Source: Candidatus Gastranaerophilales bacterium (GTDB lineage: Bacteria > Cyanobacteriota > Vampirovibrionia > Gastranaerophilales > Gastranaerophilaceae). Taken from it: DNA of 64,000 bases. The translations under genes were made by a program, and so were the position numbers. Where the stretch lies: positions 1 through 64,000 of the forward strand of contig CAAFYU010000085.1 in assembly GCA_900767135.1 (NCBI GenBank), in the 5' to 3' direction. The stretch's first letter is position 1, and each line of letters begins with the position of its first letter. The notes beneath the pieces were generated by a model that searched no databases, was not told the DNA's origin, and saw only the letters and a program-made list of their open reading frames with translations. Positions 9,506 to 17,961 of the stretch are shown piece after piece.

Positions 9506-11251
9506 CTAAATATTTTGTTTATAAATTTTGTTTGTATATTTTTCGATATTTGGAGTATCTATTTCAAATACGTGAACTCTCGCAGGTCCTAATTCTACGC
9601 TTAACATATTGTCTTTTGCTTGTAATACACTTTCTTTTCCGTAAGAAGGAAGAAGGTTTTTCAATTCTTGACTTGCTTTCAATGTTGGCACTTTAATATT
9701 TGCAGCAACCGAACGATTTATATTCTTATTTGCCACTACAAGAAGAGTTTTGCCGTTCAAATGTCTTGCATAAGCGATGATTTGATCGTTTTTATCCTTT
9801 TCTTTTTCAAGCTCAATAAATGTGCCTTTTGTAATTACATCAAGATATTTGTCACGCATTTTAAAAGCTTCTGTCATGAATTTACCAATTTCTGGTTCTT
9901 CTCCACCCGGTTTTCTAGACAAATTAAAAATATCTAAACGCCCTCTGTGAACTGTCATTTCATGGTTGTCAGTTTGAGTTACAGGATTATCTTGTCCTTC
10001 ATATTTATAAATATAATTGTCACCTGATTGATAACCGTCAACAATATAAGGGTTTAGCATTGGTAAAGTAGCTTGAAGTCCCATTGTCATATTACAGTAA
10101 TCAGCTCCGCCATGTGACATAGGAGAAATGTCATCGTGTGTTGCAAAAGATCCAATTAAAGATTTGCCTTTCGGTAAATTATATGACAAATCCAGTTGCT
10201 CTTTTACATAGTTCATAAATGTTTTTGCATTAGGCCATTCGTGGAAAATGTGATATTGACCGTAAATCATATCAAAGCCGGCTCTTAAAGAGTCTTCTGG
10301 TCTGTCATAAGGCATATTAGCCTGTGGGGAAGCATCTTCATAGGTATAAGTTTCAGCAAGCCAACCAAATTCAGGATCTCTCATGTGAGAATATGGGATT
10401 AATACGTCCCAAAACTCAACAGGCTTTGCCCTGCCTACATCGGCTCTAATACCATCTACTCCTAAATCTATACACATATCTACAAATTGTTTGTGAAGTT
10501 CAAGAAGTTTTGGGTTTAGTGTCCTTTTACCTTCATCTTCCCAAGGTTGAAACATTCTGATATCATTCCAGCCTTGTGGTGTTTTTGCAAGTCCGTCACT
10601 TTCCATTGCCATCCATTCAGGGTGATCTAAAAACATATCATAAGACGCACAACTTGGCAAATCTATCATTACTTTAATATTTCGTTTATGGCATTCATCA
10701 ATAAATGCTTTAAATTGTTCCAAATCACTTCTTGGATCATTTGGATCAATCAAATTCGGGTCCAATGCTAACAAATCTTTTGGGGCATAAACAGAGCCTG
10801 CCGTTCCCATAGCTTTCATTTTCCCTGGGGGATTAATCGGAAGTACGTGGAATGTATTAAAACCTTCGGCTTTGACTTCATCAAGTCTGTCAATTGCGTT
10901 TAAAAAAGTTCCATGTTGCTCGTCGCCGTCAATATAGTCGTTGCCATTTGTATCTTTTGCATTAAATGTTCTTGGAATTATTGCCAAAATCTTTGCTTCA
11001 TTATTTTTGAACATTGAACGCAAATTGTTATGATAATTTATTGGAGCTGAATTTTCAGTTTTTTCGACTTTTGCCGACTTTTGAACAGCCGGAGTGTTAA
11101 TCATTGCCATATTGTTAAGATATGCACTTAACAAGCCTGAATTTTGCTGTTGTTGCGGCTGTGCAGATGATTGTCCTGTCATCGAATTTGAGAGTACAGG
11201 TTGATTAATTTTTTGAGTTTTTATTGTTAATAAATTTGTTGAATTAATCAT
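9506..11251 (-). CDS. GH13 (alpha-amylase superfamily) glycoside hydrolase or transglycosidase
   Basis: The 581-residue protein has a Gln/Ser-rich, signal-less N-terminus (1-75) and then a (beta/alpha)8 barrel of the alpha-amylase type. The three catalytic residues are visible: nucleophile D271 in GIRADVGR, acid/base E300 in WLAETY, and D373 with H372 in FATHDD. The usual first motif DxxxNH is altered to DLPSC around residue 197. Residues 100-111 (DTNGNDYIDGDE) fit the calcium-binding EF-hand-like loop pattern and sit where other GH13 enzymes carry the NGDGIGD loop. A small C-terminal beta domain ends the protein. It acts on alpha-glucans, but the exact substrate cannot be told. Its ATG overlaps the stop of the preceding gene by 4 bases (ATGA), so it is the last gene of a three-gene operon with two unknown membrane proteins. 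Cytosolic location is suggested by the lack of a signal peptide. Confidence 0.9.
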   Translation of the reverse strand: MINSTNLLTIKTQKINQPVLSNSMTGQSSAQPQQQQNSGLLSAYLNNMAMINTPAVQKSAKVEKTENSAPINYHNNLRSMFKNNEAKILAIIPRTFNAKDTNGNDYIDGDEQHGTFLNAIDRLDEVKAEGFNTFHVLPINPPGKMKAMGTAGSVYAPKDLLALDPNLIDPNDPRSDLEQFKAFIDECHKRNIKVMIDLPSCASYDMFLDHPEWMAMESDGLAKTPQGWNDIRMFQPWEDEGKRTLNPKLLELHKQFVDMCIDLGVDGIRADVGRAKPVEFWDVLIPYSHMRDPEFGWLAETYTYEDASPQANMPYDRPEDSLRAGFDMIYGQYHIFHEWPNAKTFMNYVKEQLDLSYNLPKGKSLIGSFATHDDISPMSHGGADYCNMTMGLQATLPMLNPYIVDGYQSGDNYIYKYEGQDNPVTQTDNHEMTVHRGRLDIFNLSRKPGGEEPEIGKFMTEAFKMRDKYLDVITKGTFIELEKEKDKNDQIIAYARHLNGKTLLVVANKNINRSVAANIKVPTLKASQELKNLLPSYGKESVLQAKDNMLSVELGPARVHVFEIDTPNIEKYTNKIYKQNI

Positions 11252-13797
11252 TTTTTATCCGCCTTTTGTTGATATTTTGGCATTTTGCCAAAGAAAAACT
11301 GTGCTAATACTGTTACGCCAAGTAAGGCAGCACCAAAGGTACCGAAAATTTTAAGCCATTTTTTTGTATTGAAGGCTTGTTGACCAGCCTTATAGAACAA
11401 TTCATCAGGAGCAATACCTGTTAACAAGAACTTCAAGTCAGAGCCTGCACCGTTTGCTGGTCTGATTTTATGGTTAGGTTTTGCAAAATAATGCTCTCCA
11501 CCAATGTTATCCAAAATAAGTGTTCTGTATCTGTTAATTTCATCACCAATTAAGGTTTTATTTAACATTTCTCTTGTTGCAGGATCAAGATCTTCCTCAA
11601 ACATCAATTGCATTGCGTTTTGATAGAAATACTTGTCACCACCGATATCTGTTCCGACAGTTCGTCCAAAATATTTATTTTGAATTTTTCCACCCTTAAC
11701 TTCAACAGGTCCGTTATCTGTTGCAGGATTTGGATTTCTCAACATATAGAACTTAGTTGCACTGTCAGACGAGTGACCTTGAAGAGTCATGATTTTACAA
11801 AGTTCAATCAATTCTTCCTTGACTTCTCGGCTGTATTGGCCGTTTATAATATAAGAACCATTTGGGTTTTTGGCAATGCGTCTATAAAAATCAAGAGTAT
11901 TAATAAGTCGATAGAATGAACTTTTTACACCAAGCATTCTGTCTGCTGCATACGTTTTTTGGATATTTTTAAGAGTTCCAACATTTTCATAATCATTATT
12001 ACCTGCAATTGCTTTTGCTGTACGTCTTAAACCACTTTCATCAATCTTGCCTTTGAATTCCGAGAACAAAGATTCGACCTTAGTTTCATAAGCTGTTCCG
12101 TTATTATTTGTTTGTAAAATACCGGAAGAAATATCACTCGGCTTGATTTGAGCATCAAGTGTTGCAACTTCATCAATAATTTTCTTTATTACTTCACGAT
12201 ACTTGCCGTCATTTGAAACGATATCTTCAATATGTCCACGAAGAACTTCACCCATAAGATTTCTGTCAAAATGAGTTCTTGTAATTTCTTTATCTGTAAA
12301 ACCTAATGTTTTCAACAAGTTTTTAGAAATATTGTTCCAATAATTTGCAACTACTGTTTCCGGAGCAGCTCCGACTTTTTTGACAGCATATTCATTAAGT
12401 GTAATCATTTTTGCTTTAAATGAATTCAAAACACTTGCCATGTTGTTAATTCTTCCTCTTAAACCTTCATTAAGAGTTTGTGCGTGAACTTTTTCCAATT
12501 CTTTTTTTATAGGGTGAAAAGCTTTGTCGTTAGCGTTTATAATTGTCGCTATTCGTCTTGCATCGTATTGTCTGTCGTTAGGGTTTGCTCTATTGTATTC
12601 TACAACATTGTCTTTAACTTTTTTAATTATAACGGCACGAATTTGCCTTAATCCGTCTTCTCCTTCATTCCCTAATAACTGGTTATTTGACAGTAATTGA
12701 GTTAATTCTTCGTCAGCAGGAATTACGGAGTTTACAAATTCTGCACTATAATTTTTACCTAAAAGTTTTTCTTTCAAATTCTTAGAAATTTCTTTTGTAG
12801 TGTCTTCGTTTACGACAAAAGAATTTGTTAACAGCATTTCCTGAATATCTTTTTGAATACTTCCGGCAGTTACGTTGTCAAAGCCTTCTGAAAGCATTGA
12901 TGCAAGATTTTCTGCCAACTCTTTTGTTACCGGTTTATCCGCATTTTTAGATAGTATTTTTTCAATATTTTGAGTGTAATTTTTGTCTAAATATTTTTGA
13001 GAATAAGCTTCAAAATTACTCAAAATCGCATCAGCTTTTTTGTTTTCACGATTGTTCAAATACTTTGCCAAGAAAGGCTCAGTCTGATTACAAATCAAAG
13101 CACTCATAATAGGAGTCGCAAAACCGGCTGTCATCATCCACAAAGTATTATTCTGGATAGCGATTTTTTTCATTTTTTCTTGAATTGCATCTCGTCTGTT
13201 AGGAATATCTTTCGGAACCCCCATTCTGTCGCCGATTTTTTGGATTTGTTTGTCATTATACAAATCCCAAGGAATAAATTGAGGATCTTGATAGAACGGT
13301 TTCTTTCTGCCAAAACTGTCTTGATATTCTTTTTGAACATTTATGCCATGGATTAAATATGCAGGAAGTTGGATTGCAATCTTAGGCCAAATTGCCATTG
13401 ATGCCAAGAAAGATGCCAAGCCGACAAATTCCATTCCTTTGGTCATAGGAGTTTGTTTTTTAGAGAACAAATATCCGGCAATCGCAAGCCCACCAAGTTT
13501 TAAACCGACATCGTTCAATTTACCCAGTTCATGGTCATTCGCTTGCCCTTTTGCAGCATGCTTAAACGCCTTAAAGTCATATATCGCATCTTTTACCATA
13601 ATTGCAGGTGCGTTGAAAATATTGCCATTAAGCAACTTCCCTTCACCTTCAAGCGGTTTTATGAATGTTCTATTATTTAATTCGCGTTCAATATCAAAAT
13701 CCGGTTTTGGCTTTTTCGGTGCTTCAACTTGCGGTTTTACAGTTGTGTTATATGAGTTTTTTTGAGTTGCTACATAATTTTGAATCAAGCTTGACAT
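11248..13797 (-). CDS. Large unknown membrane protein, middle gene of the GH13 operon
   Basis: The 849-residue protein is not recognised. Its N-terminal 60 residues are Asn/Pro/Lys-rich without a signal peptide. Hydrophobic segments lie near residues 100-145 (LGGLAIAGYLF, FLASMAIWPKIAIQLPAYLI) and 205-235 (LWMMTAGFATPIMSALI), and one lies at the end (FGTFGAALLGVTVLAQFFFG, ~820-840); the long stretch between is soluble and helical. The block FIPWDLY...IGDRMGV...LWMMTAG parallels FPRWDLL...IAKRLGM...LWAATG in the gene just upstream, so the two are likely paralogs of different length. It begins one base after the upstream stop (TAATATG) and overlaps the amylase-like gene downstream, implying coupled translation. 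A role linked to alpha-glucan metabolism is inferred from the operon only. Confidence 0.75.
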   Translation of the reverse strand: MSSLIQNYVATQKNSYNTTVKPQVEAPKKPKPDFDIERELNNRTFIKPLEGEGKLLNGNIFNAPAIMVKDAIYDFKAFKHAAKGQANDHELGKLNDVGLKLGGLAIAGYLFSKKQTPMTKGMEFVGLASFLASMAIWPKIAIQLPAYLIHGINVQKEYQDSFGRKKPFYQDPQFIPWDLYNDKQIQKIGDRMGVPKDIPNRRDAIQEKMKKIAIQNNTLWMMTAGFATPIMSALICNQTEPFLAKYLNNRENKKADAILSNFEAYSQKYLDKNYTQNIEKILSKNADKPVTKELAENLASMLSEGFDNVTAGSIQKDIQEMLLTNSFVVNEDTTKEISKNLKEKLLGKNYSAEFVNSVIPADEELTQLLSNNQLLGNEGEDGLRQIRAVIIKKVKDNVVEYNRANPNDRQYDARRIATIINANDKAFHPIKKELEKVHAQTLNEGLRGRINNMASVLNSFKAKMITLNEYAVKKVGAAPETVVANYWNNISKNLLKTLGFTDKEITRTHFDRNLMGEVLRGHIEDIVSNDGKYREVIKKIIDEVATLDAQIKPSDISSGILQTNNNGTAYETKVESLFSEFKGKIDESGLRRTAKAIAGNNDYENVGTLKNIQKTYAADRMLGVKSSFYRLINTLDFYRRIAKNPNGSYIINGQYSREVKEELIELCKIMTLQGHSSDSATKFYMLRNPNPATDNGPVEVKGGKIQNKYFGRTVGTDIGGDKYFYQNAMQLMFEEDLDPATREMLNKTLIGDEINRYRTLILDNIGGEHYFAKPNHKIRPANGAGSDLKFLLTGIAPDELFYKAGQQAFNTKKWLKIFGTFGAALLGVTVLAQFFFGKMPKYQQKADKK

Positions 13798-13798
13798 A

Positions 13799-14830
13799 TT
13801 AATCTACCACGTAATTTTTGTTTTTATCAATAACATCAGCCGCATCGACCTTAGACGGCTTGTGAGAGCTTGATACGGTATTTATTACCCCAAGCACAGT
13901 TGAAAGAACGGCAGCCCCAAGCAACATTTTGCCGGCATGCTTTGAAATACCTTTACCTTCTCCTTGATAGAATGCTTTCGCACTTTTTATGAAATTCTTA
14001 CCGAAAGAAGTTAATGTTTTTCCAAATTCTTTTGGTTTCCAGAATTTAAATGTCATGACATTAAAGAAATTTTCCCAAGGCTTTTGAAACGCAAGTCCAA
14101 CGCCTGTTGCAGCCCAAAGATATGATGAAATATTTTTTGCCAAATTCTCTTTTACAATAATCTCTTTAATTCTCGGTTTAACTTCTTGATCTGAATCTTT
14201 TAAATTTTCGCCCATGCCCAATCGCTTTGCAATTCTGTCATAGCGATAATTTCTAGGTTCCCCCTTAGCTTCTTCGCCATAAAGTAAATCCCAGCGTGGG
14301 AATTCAACACTCTCAAAAACTTTGTGATGCTCAATGCTTATAATATCCGTATCGTTTACATCTTCCGGCAACTCGTAAATTACCTTTGCATAAGGTCTTT
14401 CAGTATCTATTCCTGTCATCATCTGTACGGGTTTGCTTACAAATGATTTAGAAACGCCTTTTAATATTCCGTAAAACAGTACACCAAGTGCCATTTTTTG
14501 CCCAATTTGCGAAGCCTTTGTCTTTGCAAATGCCTCAAAGTACTTATTTGCAAAATTAAATACACCCATAAGCATTGCACTGCCGACAATATAAGGCACT
14601 GTGCCCATTGTCAGAAACTCGTAAAAATTCGCATTTTTACTCCCCTTAAATCCCTTAGCAGGATATACCGTAATGGCATTAGAAAGTTTATCTATCCCTA
14701 TACGTGTTCTGGTGGCAAGATTATCCTTCAAAAGCGTGTCATGATTATATTCGAGAGCTTTTTCTTTTTTATCGTTGCCGTTTGCAGAAAAATTTATGTT
14801 ACTGTTAATATTATTAATCGGTAAAATCAT
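13799..14830 (-). CDS. Unknown membrane protein, first gene of the GH13 operon
   Basis: The protein has 343 residues from the ATG at 14830, which is preceded by GGAGTAAAA at ideal spacing; an upstream in-frame ATG at 14845 would add five residues but has no ribosome site. The N-terminus is Asn-rich (NNINSNINFSANGND) with no signal peptide. Membrane segments are likely near residues 75-100 (FLTMGTVPYIVGSAMLMGVFNFA), 115-135, 240-260 (LWAATGVGLAF) and 305-325 (MLLGAAVLSTVLGVI). A central soluble part contains FPRWDLLYG and RYDRIAKRLGM, shared in outline with the next gene (FIPWDLY, IGDRMGV), which supports duplication. No function is known. Confidence 0.75.
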   Translation of the reverse strand: MILPINNINSNINFSANGNDKKEKALEYNHDTLLKDNLATRTRIGIDKLSNAITVYPAKGFKGSKNANFYEFLTMGTVPYIVGSAMLMGVFNFANKYFEAFAKTKASQIGQKMALGVLFYGILKGVSKSFVSKPVQMMTGIDTERPYAKVIYELPEDVNDTDIISIEHHKVFESVEFPRWDLLYGEEAKGEPRNYRYDRIAKRLGMGENLKDSDQEVKPRIKEIIVKENLAKNISSYLWAATGVGLAFQKPWENFFNVMTFKFWKPKEFGKTLTSFGKNFIKSAKAFYQGEGKGISKHAGKMLLGAAVLSTVLGVINTVSSSHKPSKVDAADVIDKNKNYVVD

Positions 14831-14936
14831 TTTTACTCCACACATCGATGTACCATTAGAAGGTCCGTAAATATATTTTTTTGTCAGTTAATTAGCCCCA
14901 AGTTTACATATTTTAACAAAAGTAACATAAATTCTA

Positions 14937-15782
14937 CTAACCGTAGTAACTAAAAAATGCTACTGCACCAAGTCCTGCTAAAATACAGTAATATCCGAAA
15001 ATTGCAAGTGAAAATTTTGAAATAAATTTCATAAAATATTTGATACACAAATACCCGACAATTCCGGAAACAATTGTACCAGCCCAAATTGCAGTCCAGT
15101 TATATGTCAAAGCTTCATGCACGTCAATTTTTACCAACGGATAAACCATTGAAGCTCCCAAGATAATTGGAATACTTAGCAAGAAAGAATATCTTGCCGC
15201 TGTAACTCTATCAAGTCCCATAAACAAACCGGTTGCAATTGTCCAACCGGAACGAGAAAAACCTGGAAGTGCTGCCAAACCTTGTGCCAAGCCAATAAAA
15301 ACAGAAGTTTTTAAATCAACATTGTCTTTTTTTTCTTCAAGCTTTTTAGATTTGTATTCGCTATAAAGTAATGCAAACCCTGTAATAAACAGCAATCCAC
15401 CAACAATATCGGGTCTGAAAACTAATTTTTCAGCAACTTCATTAATAGGTAATGCAAGAATAATCGTTAAAATTGTGCCAACAACTATGTAAAGACCTAA
15501 TTTTGCTTCTTTATCAGACCAATCTTTTGTTTTTATGGCATGCCACATTGCTTTTAAAATATTCAAAACATCTTTACGGAAAAATATTAATACAGCAATC
15601 AAAGTTCCTAAGTGTACCATAATATCAAAGAAAACTTCTTCACTGGAACTTTGAACAATCGGAATATTTTGCATTACTTTGTAAAAGTTTGATGTAAAAA
15701 CCAAGTGAGCAGAACTTGATATCGGTAAAAATTCGCTCAATCCCTGTACTATTCCCATTAATATTGCTTGTATTAAATTCAT
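14937..15782 (-). CDS. uppP: Undecaprenyl-diphosphatase (BacA/UppP)
   Basis: This inner-membrane enzyme of 281 residues dephosphorylates undecaprenyl diphosphate, recycling the lipid carrier for peptidoglycan and surface glycans; overproduction in other bacteria gives bacitracin resistance. Both family signatures are present: GIVQGLSEFLPISSSAHL near the N-terminus (with the catalytic Glu) and LPGFSRSGWTIATGL in the middle. The remainder is a series of hydrophobic helices, as expected. The ATG at 15782 follows AAGGGAAAAA. It is transcribed in the same direction as queD upstream but is 194 bases away, with an octamer repeat in between. Confidence 0.96.
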   Translation of the reverse strand: MNLIQAILMGIVQGLSEFLPISSSAHLVFTSNFYKVMQNIPIVQSSSEEVFFDIMVHLGTLIAVLIFFRKDVLNILKAMWHAIKTKDWSDKEAKLGLYIVVGTILTIILALPINEVAEKLVFRPDIVGGLLFITGFALLYSEYKSKKLEEKKDNVDLKTSVFIGLAQGLAALPGFSRSGWTIATGLFMGLDRVTAARYSFLLSIPIILGASMVYPLVKIDVHEALTYNWTAIWAGTIVSGIVGYLCIKYFMKFISKFSLAIFGYYCILAGLGAVAFFSYYG

Positions 15783-15907
15783 TTTTCCCTTTTCTCCGAT
15801 TTAACTTACTATATTTATGTTATTAGGCAAGTATGCTCAAACAACTGAACTCATGTCCATTGTAACAGTCAACCAAAACAACTTTTTCTGTTTCGGACTT
15901 ATAGCCC

Positions 15908-15974
15908 CATTGCCTTATCGCCTTATCGACTTCAAAAAACTTAGCCGCCTAACTTCTTAGCCGCCAAGCTGCTT
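15908..15974 (-). repeat. Octamer-repeat intergenic element, copy 1
   Basis: Read on the minus strand the segment is a series of related 8-base units: CAGCTTGG, CGGCTAAG, AAGTTAGG, CGGCTAAG, then after a short T-rich break two units of CGATAAGG. The same kind of series occurs at 39131-39168. It starts right at the end of queD. Confidence 0.7.
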
Positions 15975-15976
15975 AG

Positions 15977-16339
15977 TTAATCTTCTTCAAAATAACTGCA
16001 ACAAGAAGTCTGAGTTTCCCAAACTGTTACTTTGCTCAATTGAACAACTCTTTCTTTCAACTTGTTGTAAATAAACATTGAAATCATCTCACTTGAAGGG
16101 CTTTCGCCTTTAAATTCAGGTAAAGCATTCAAATCTTTATGATCTAAAAGATCAAGAACAGCTTTTAATTCTTTTTTTAACACTTTGTAATCCATCAAGA
16201 TATTACTTTTATCCAAAGTATCACCTTTTACAAAAACTTCTACCATCCAGTTGTGTCCATGTTGATTTTCGCATTCGCCGTCATAATTCAACAGGTGATG
16301 TGCTGCGGCAAAAAACGCCTGTGTTTTAATTTCAAACAT
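15977..16339 (-). CDS. queD: 6-carboxy-5,6,7,8-tetrahydropterin synthase (QueD)
   Basis: The enzyme (120 residues) converts 7,8-dihydroneopterin triphosphate into 6-carboxytetrahydropterin, an early step to preQ0, queuosine and related deazapurines. The zinc ligands are seen in FFAAAHHL and in NQHGHNW; the catalytic Cys lies in GECENQHGH, and the late Glu in WETQTS. Length fits the family. Its ATG shares a base with the kdsC stop (TAATG), with AAGGGGAAATATA in front, so it is translationally coupled to kdsC. The other queuosine genes (queC, queE, queF, tgt) are not in this window. Confidence 0.93.
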   Translation of the reverse strand: MFEIKTQAFFAAAHHLLNYDGECENQHGHNWMVEVFVKGDTLDKSNILMDYKVLKKELKAVLDLLDHKDLNALPEFKGESPSSEMISMFIYNKLKERVVQLSKVTVWETQTSCCSYFEED

Positions 16340-16806
16340 TATATTTCCCCTTTTAATATGTAATCACAAAATTCTCTAACTGCACCTCGTCCACCGTTTT
16401 TTGTAGAAACGAAATTAGCAACTTTTTTAACCTCGTCCATTGCATCGGCAGGACAGCCTTTGAGTGTAACTTTCTCCAAAATACAAATATCAGGTGTATC
16501 GTCGCCCATATAAGCAACTTCATCAAAGCTAATATTGTATTTCTGCATAATTTCCTCTAAATCTGCAATTTTGTTTTTTGAACCTTGATAAAGTTCCTTA
16601 ATTTTTAGGTTTTCGGCACGATGTTCAACAGTACCGTTTTTTCGTCCTGTAATAATTGCAGTAATTATTCCGGCTTTATTCAAATTTGTTATTCCCTGAC
16701 CGTCTTTGGCGTTAAATGTTTTGTATTCAACACCGTTTTCGTCATAGGTAATACTTCCATCTGTCATAACTCCGTCAACATCAAAAGCAACAAGTTTAAT
16801 CTTCAT
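16339..16806 (-). CDS. kdsC: 3-deoxy-D-manno-octulosonate 8-phosphate phosphatase (KdsC)
   Basis: This HAD-superfamily phosphatase of 155 residues removes phosphate from Kdo-8-phosphate in the synthesis of Kdo, the inner sugar of lipopolysaccharide. The nucleophile motif is FDVDGVMTDG near residue 8, followed by KDGQGI, TGRKNGTV and the metal-binding GDDTPDICIL; there is no cap domain, as in true KdsC. I prefer the ATG at 16806 (MKIKLVAF), which has GGGAG upstream, to an earlier TTG at 16815 that would overlap kdsD. It lies between kdsD and queD with one-base spacing on each side, so the three form one operon. Confidence 0.93.
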   Translation of the reverse strand: MKIKLVAFDVDGVMTDGSITYDENGVEYKTFNAKDGQGITNLNKAGIITAIITGRKNGTVEHRAENLKIKELYQGSKNKIADLEEIMQKYNISFDEVAYMGDDTPDICILEKVTLKGCPADAMDEVKKVANFVSTKNGGRGAVREFCDYILKGEI

Positions 16807-16807
16807 C

Positions 16808-17791
16808 TTACGCAACTCCCGCTCTCAATAAGTCATGAATATGAATTACGCCAATTGGTTTATTTTCTTCATCAACAACCGCAAGAGCTGTAATAGAGAA
16901 TTTTTCCATCAAATTTAAGGCACTTGCACCGTAGTCTTTTTTAGAAATATGTTTTGGATTTGCAGACATAACATCTTTTGCAAGAAGCGGTCTGATATTT
17001 TGGTATTTAATTAAGGTTCTTCTAATATCACCGTCTGTTAATACACCTGTCAAAATCCCGTCGTCATTGACTATCATTGCCATACCGAGCTTTTTCTCGG
17101 AAATAAGTTCTATTACATTTGCAAAGCTGTCAGATTCTTTTGCAATCGGAAGCTTTTCAGGTTCTGTAAGCATTAAATCTGCAACTTTGTATCTGAAACC
17201 TTTTCCCAATGCTCCTGATGGGTGGAAAATCAAGAAATCTTCCTTCGTAAAACCACGTTTTTCAAGCAAACAAACTGCCAAAGCATCTCCCATTGCAAGA
17301 GTTGCGGTTGTACTTGCAGTCGGTGCTTTATTTAATGGACAAGCTTCTTTTTCAACAGAAATATCAAGTGTAACATCAGAGGAATGTGACAGGGTTGAAT
17401 TCAAATTCCCAGTCATACCAATCATTGTTACGCCAAATCTTTTAATAAGCGGAAGCAAATTCAAAAGTTCTTGTGTTTCTCCGCTGTTTGAAATTGCTAT
17501 CACAACATCATTTCTTGTAATTATACCTGAATCTCCATGGGTACTTTCAGCAGGGTGCAAGAAATATGCCGGAGTGCCGGTTGATGTTAATGTTGCAGCA
17601 ATTTTACGTCCGATAAGCCCGGATTTTCCCATGCCTGTAACAATTACACGACCGGTGCAGTTATACAAATAATCAACGGCTTTATCAAATTCGTCACCAA
17701 TATTATTTTTAAGTCGTAAAATAGAATTTGCTTCAATATCAAGAACTTCTTTTGCCAACTCGTTTATACTGTTTTTATTCATAGTTACCAT
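16808..17791 (-). CDS. kdsD: Arabinose-5-phosphate isomerase (KdsD type)
   Basis: The protein interconverts ribulose 5-phosphate and arabinose 5-phosphate, the first step of Kdo synthesis. It is 327 residues long with an N-terminal SIS sugar-isomerase domain (TGMGKSGLIGRKIAATLTS, SHGD-like THGDSG, ISNSGET) and two C-terminal CBS domains (around 210-260 and 275-327), the classic KdsD/KpsF layout. The ATG at 17791 is preceded by GGGGAGAGAAT. It is the first gene of the kdsD-kdsC-queD operon. Together with kdsC it shows that the cell makes Kdo and so has a lipopolysaccharide-type outer membrane. Confidence 0.95.
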   Translation of the reverse strand: MVTMNKNSINELAKEVLDIEANSILRLKNNIGDEFDKAVDYLYNCTGRVIVTGMGKSGLIGRKIAATLTSTGTPAYFLHPAESTHGDSGIITRNDVVIAISNSGETQELLNLLPLIKRFGVTMIGMTGNLNSTLSHSSDVTLDISVEKEACPLNKAPTASTTATLAMGDALAVCLLEKRGFTKEDFLIFHPSGALGKGFRYKVADLMLTEPEKLPIAKESDSFANVIELISEKKLGMAMIVNDDGILTGVLTDGDIRRTLIKYQNIRPLLAKDVMSANPKHISKKDYGASALNLMEKFSITALAVVDEENKPIGVIHIHDLLRAGVA

Positions 17792-17899
17792 ATTCTCTCC
17801 CCAACTTCCGCAAGTATAATTCTAATATCGTACAAAAAAAGCGTTTTTACCAGAAATATTTAATTTTTGTAAATTTTGATTTCGGCAGAGCTGTTCAAT

Positions 17900-17931
17900 T
17901 TGTTATTATTTAGGAATTTTTATTGTATAAT
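17900..17931 (+). promoter_or_regulatory. Probable promoter of the ArsB/NhaD permease gene
   Basis: A perfect TATAAT (17926-17931) lies 30 bases before the start codon, with TTGTTA at 17900-17905 or TTATTA at 17903-17908 as imperfect -35 boxes. The predicted leader of about 24 bases contains the ribosome site AAAAAGGAGAG. Confidence 0.5.
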
Positions 17932-17961
17932 TACGCTAACATTAGAAAAAGGAGAGTTTAT

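Noticed and set aside
17923..17961. Longer start (TTG at 17923) for the ArsB/NhaD permease
   Set aside because: The extension covers a perfect TATAAT box and the ribosome site AAAAAGGAGAG directly precedes the ATG at 17962.
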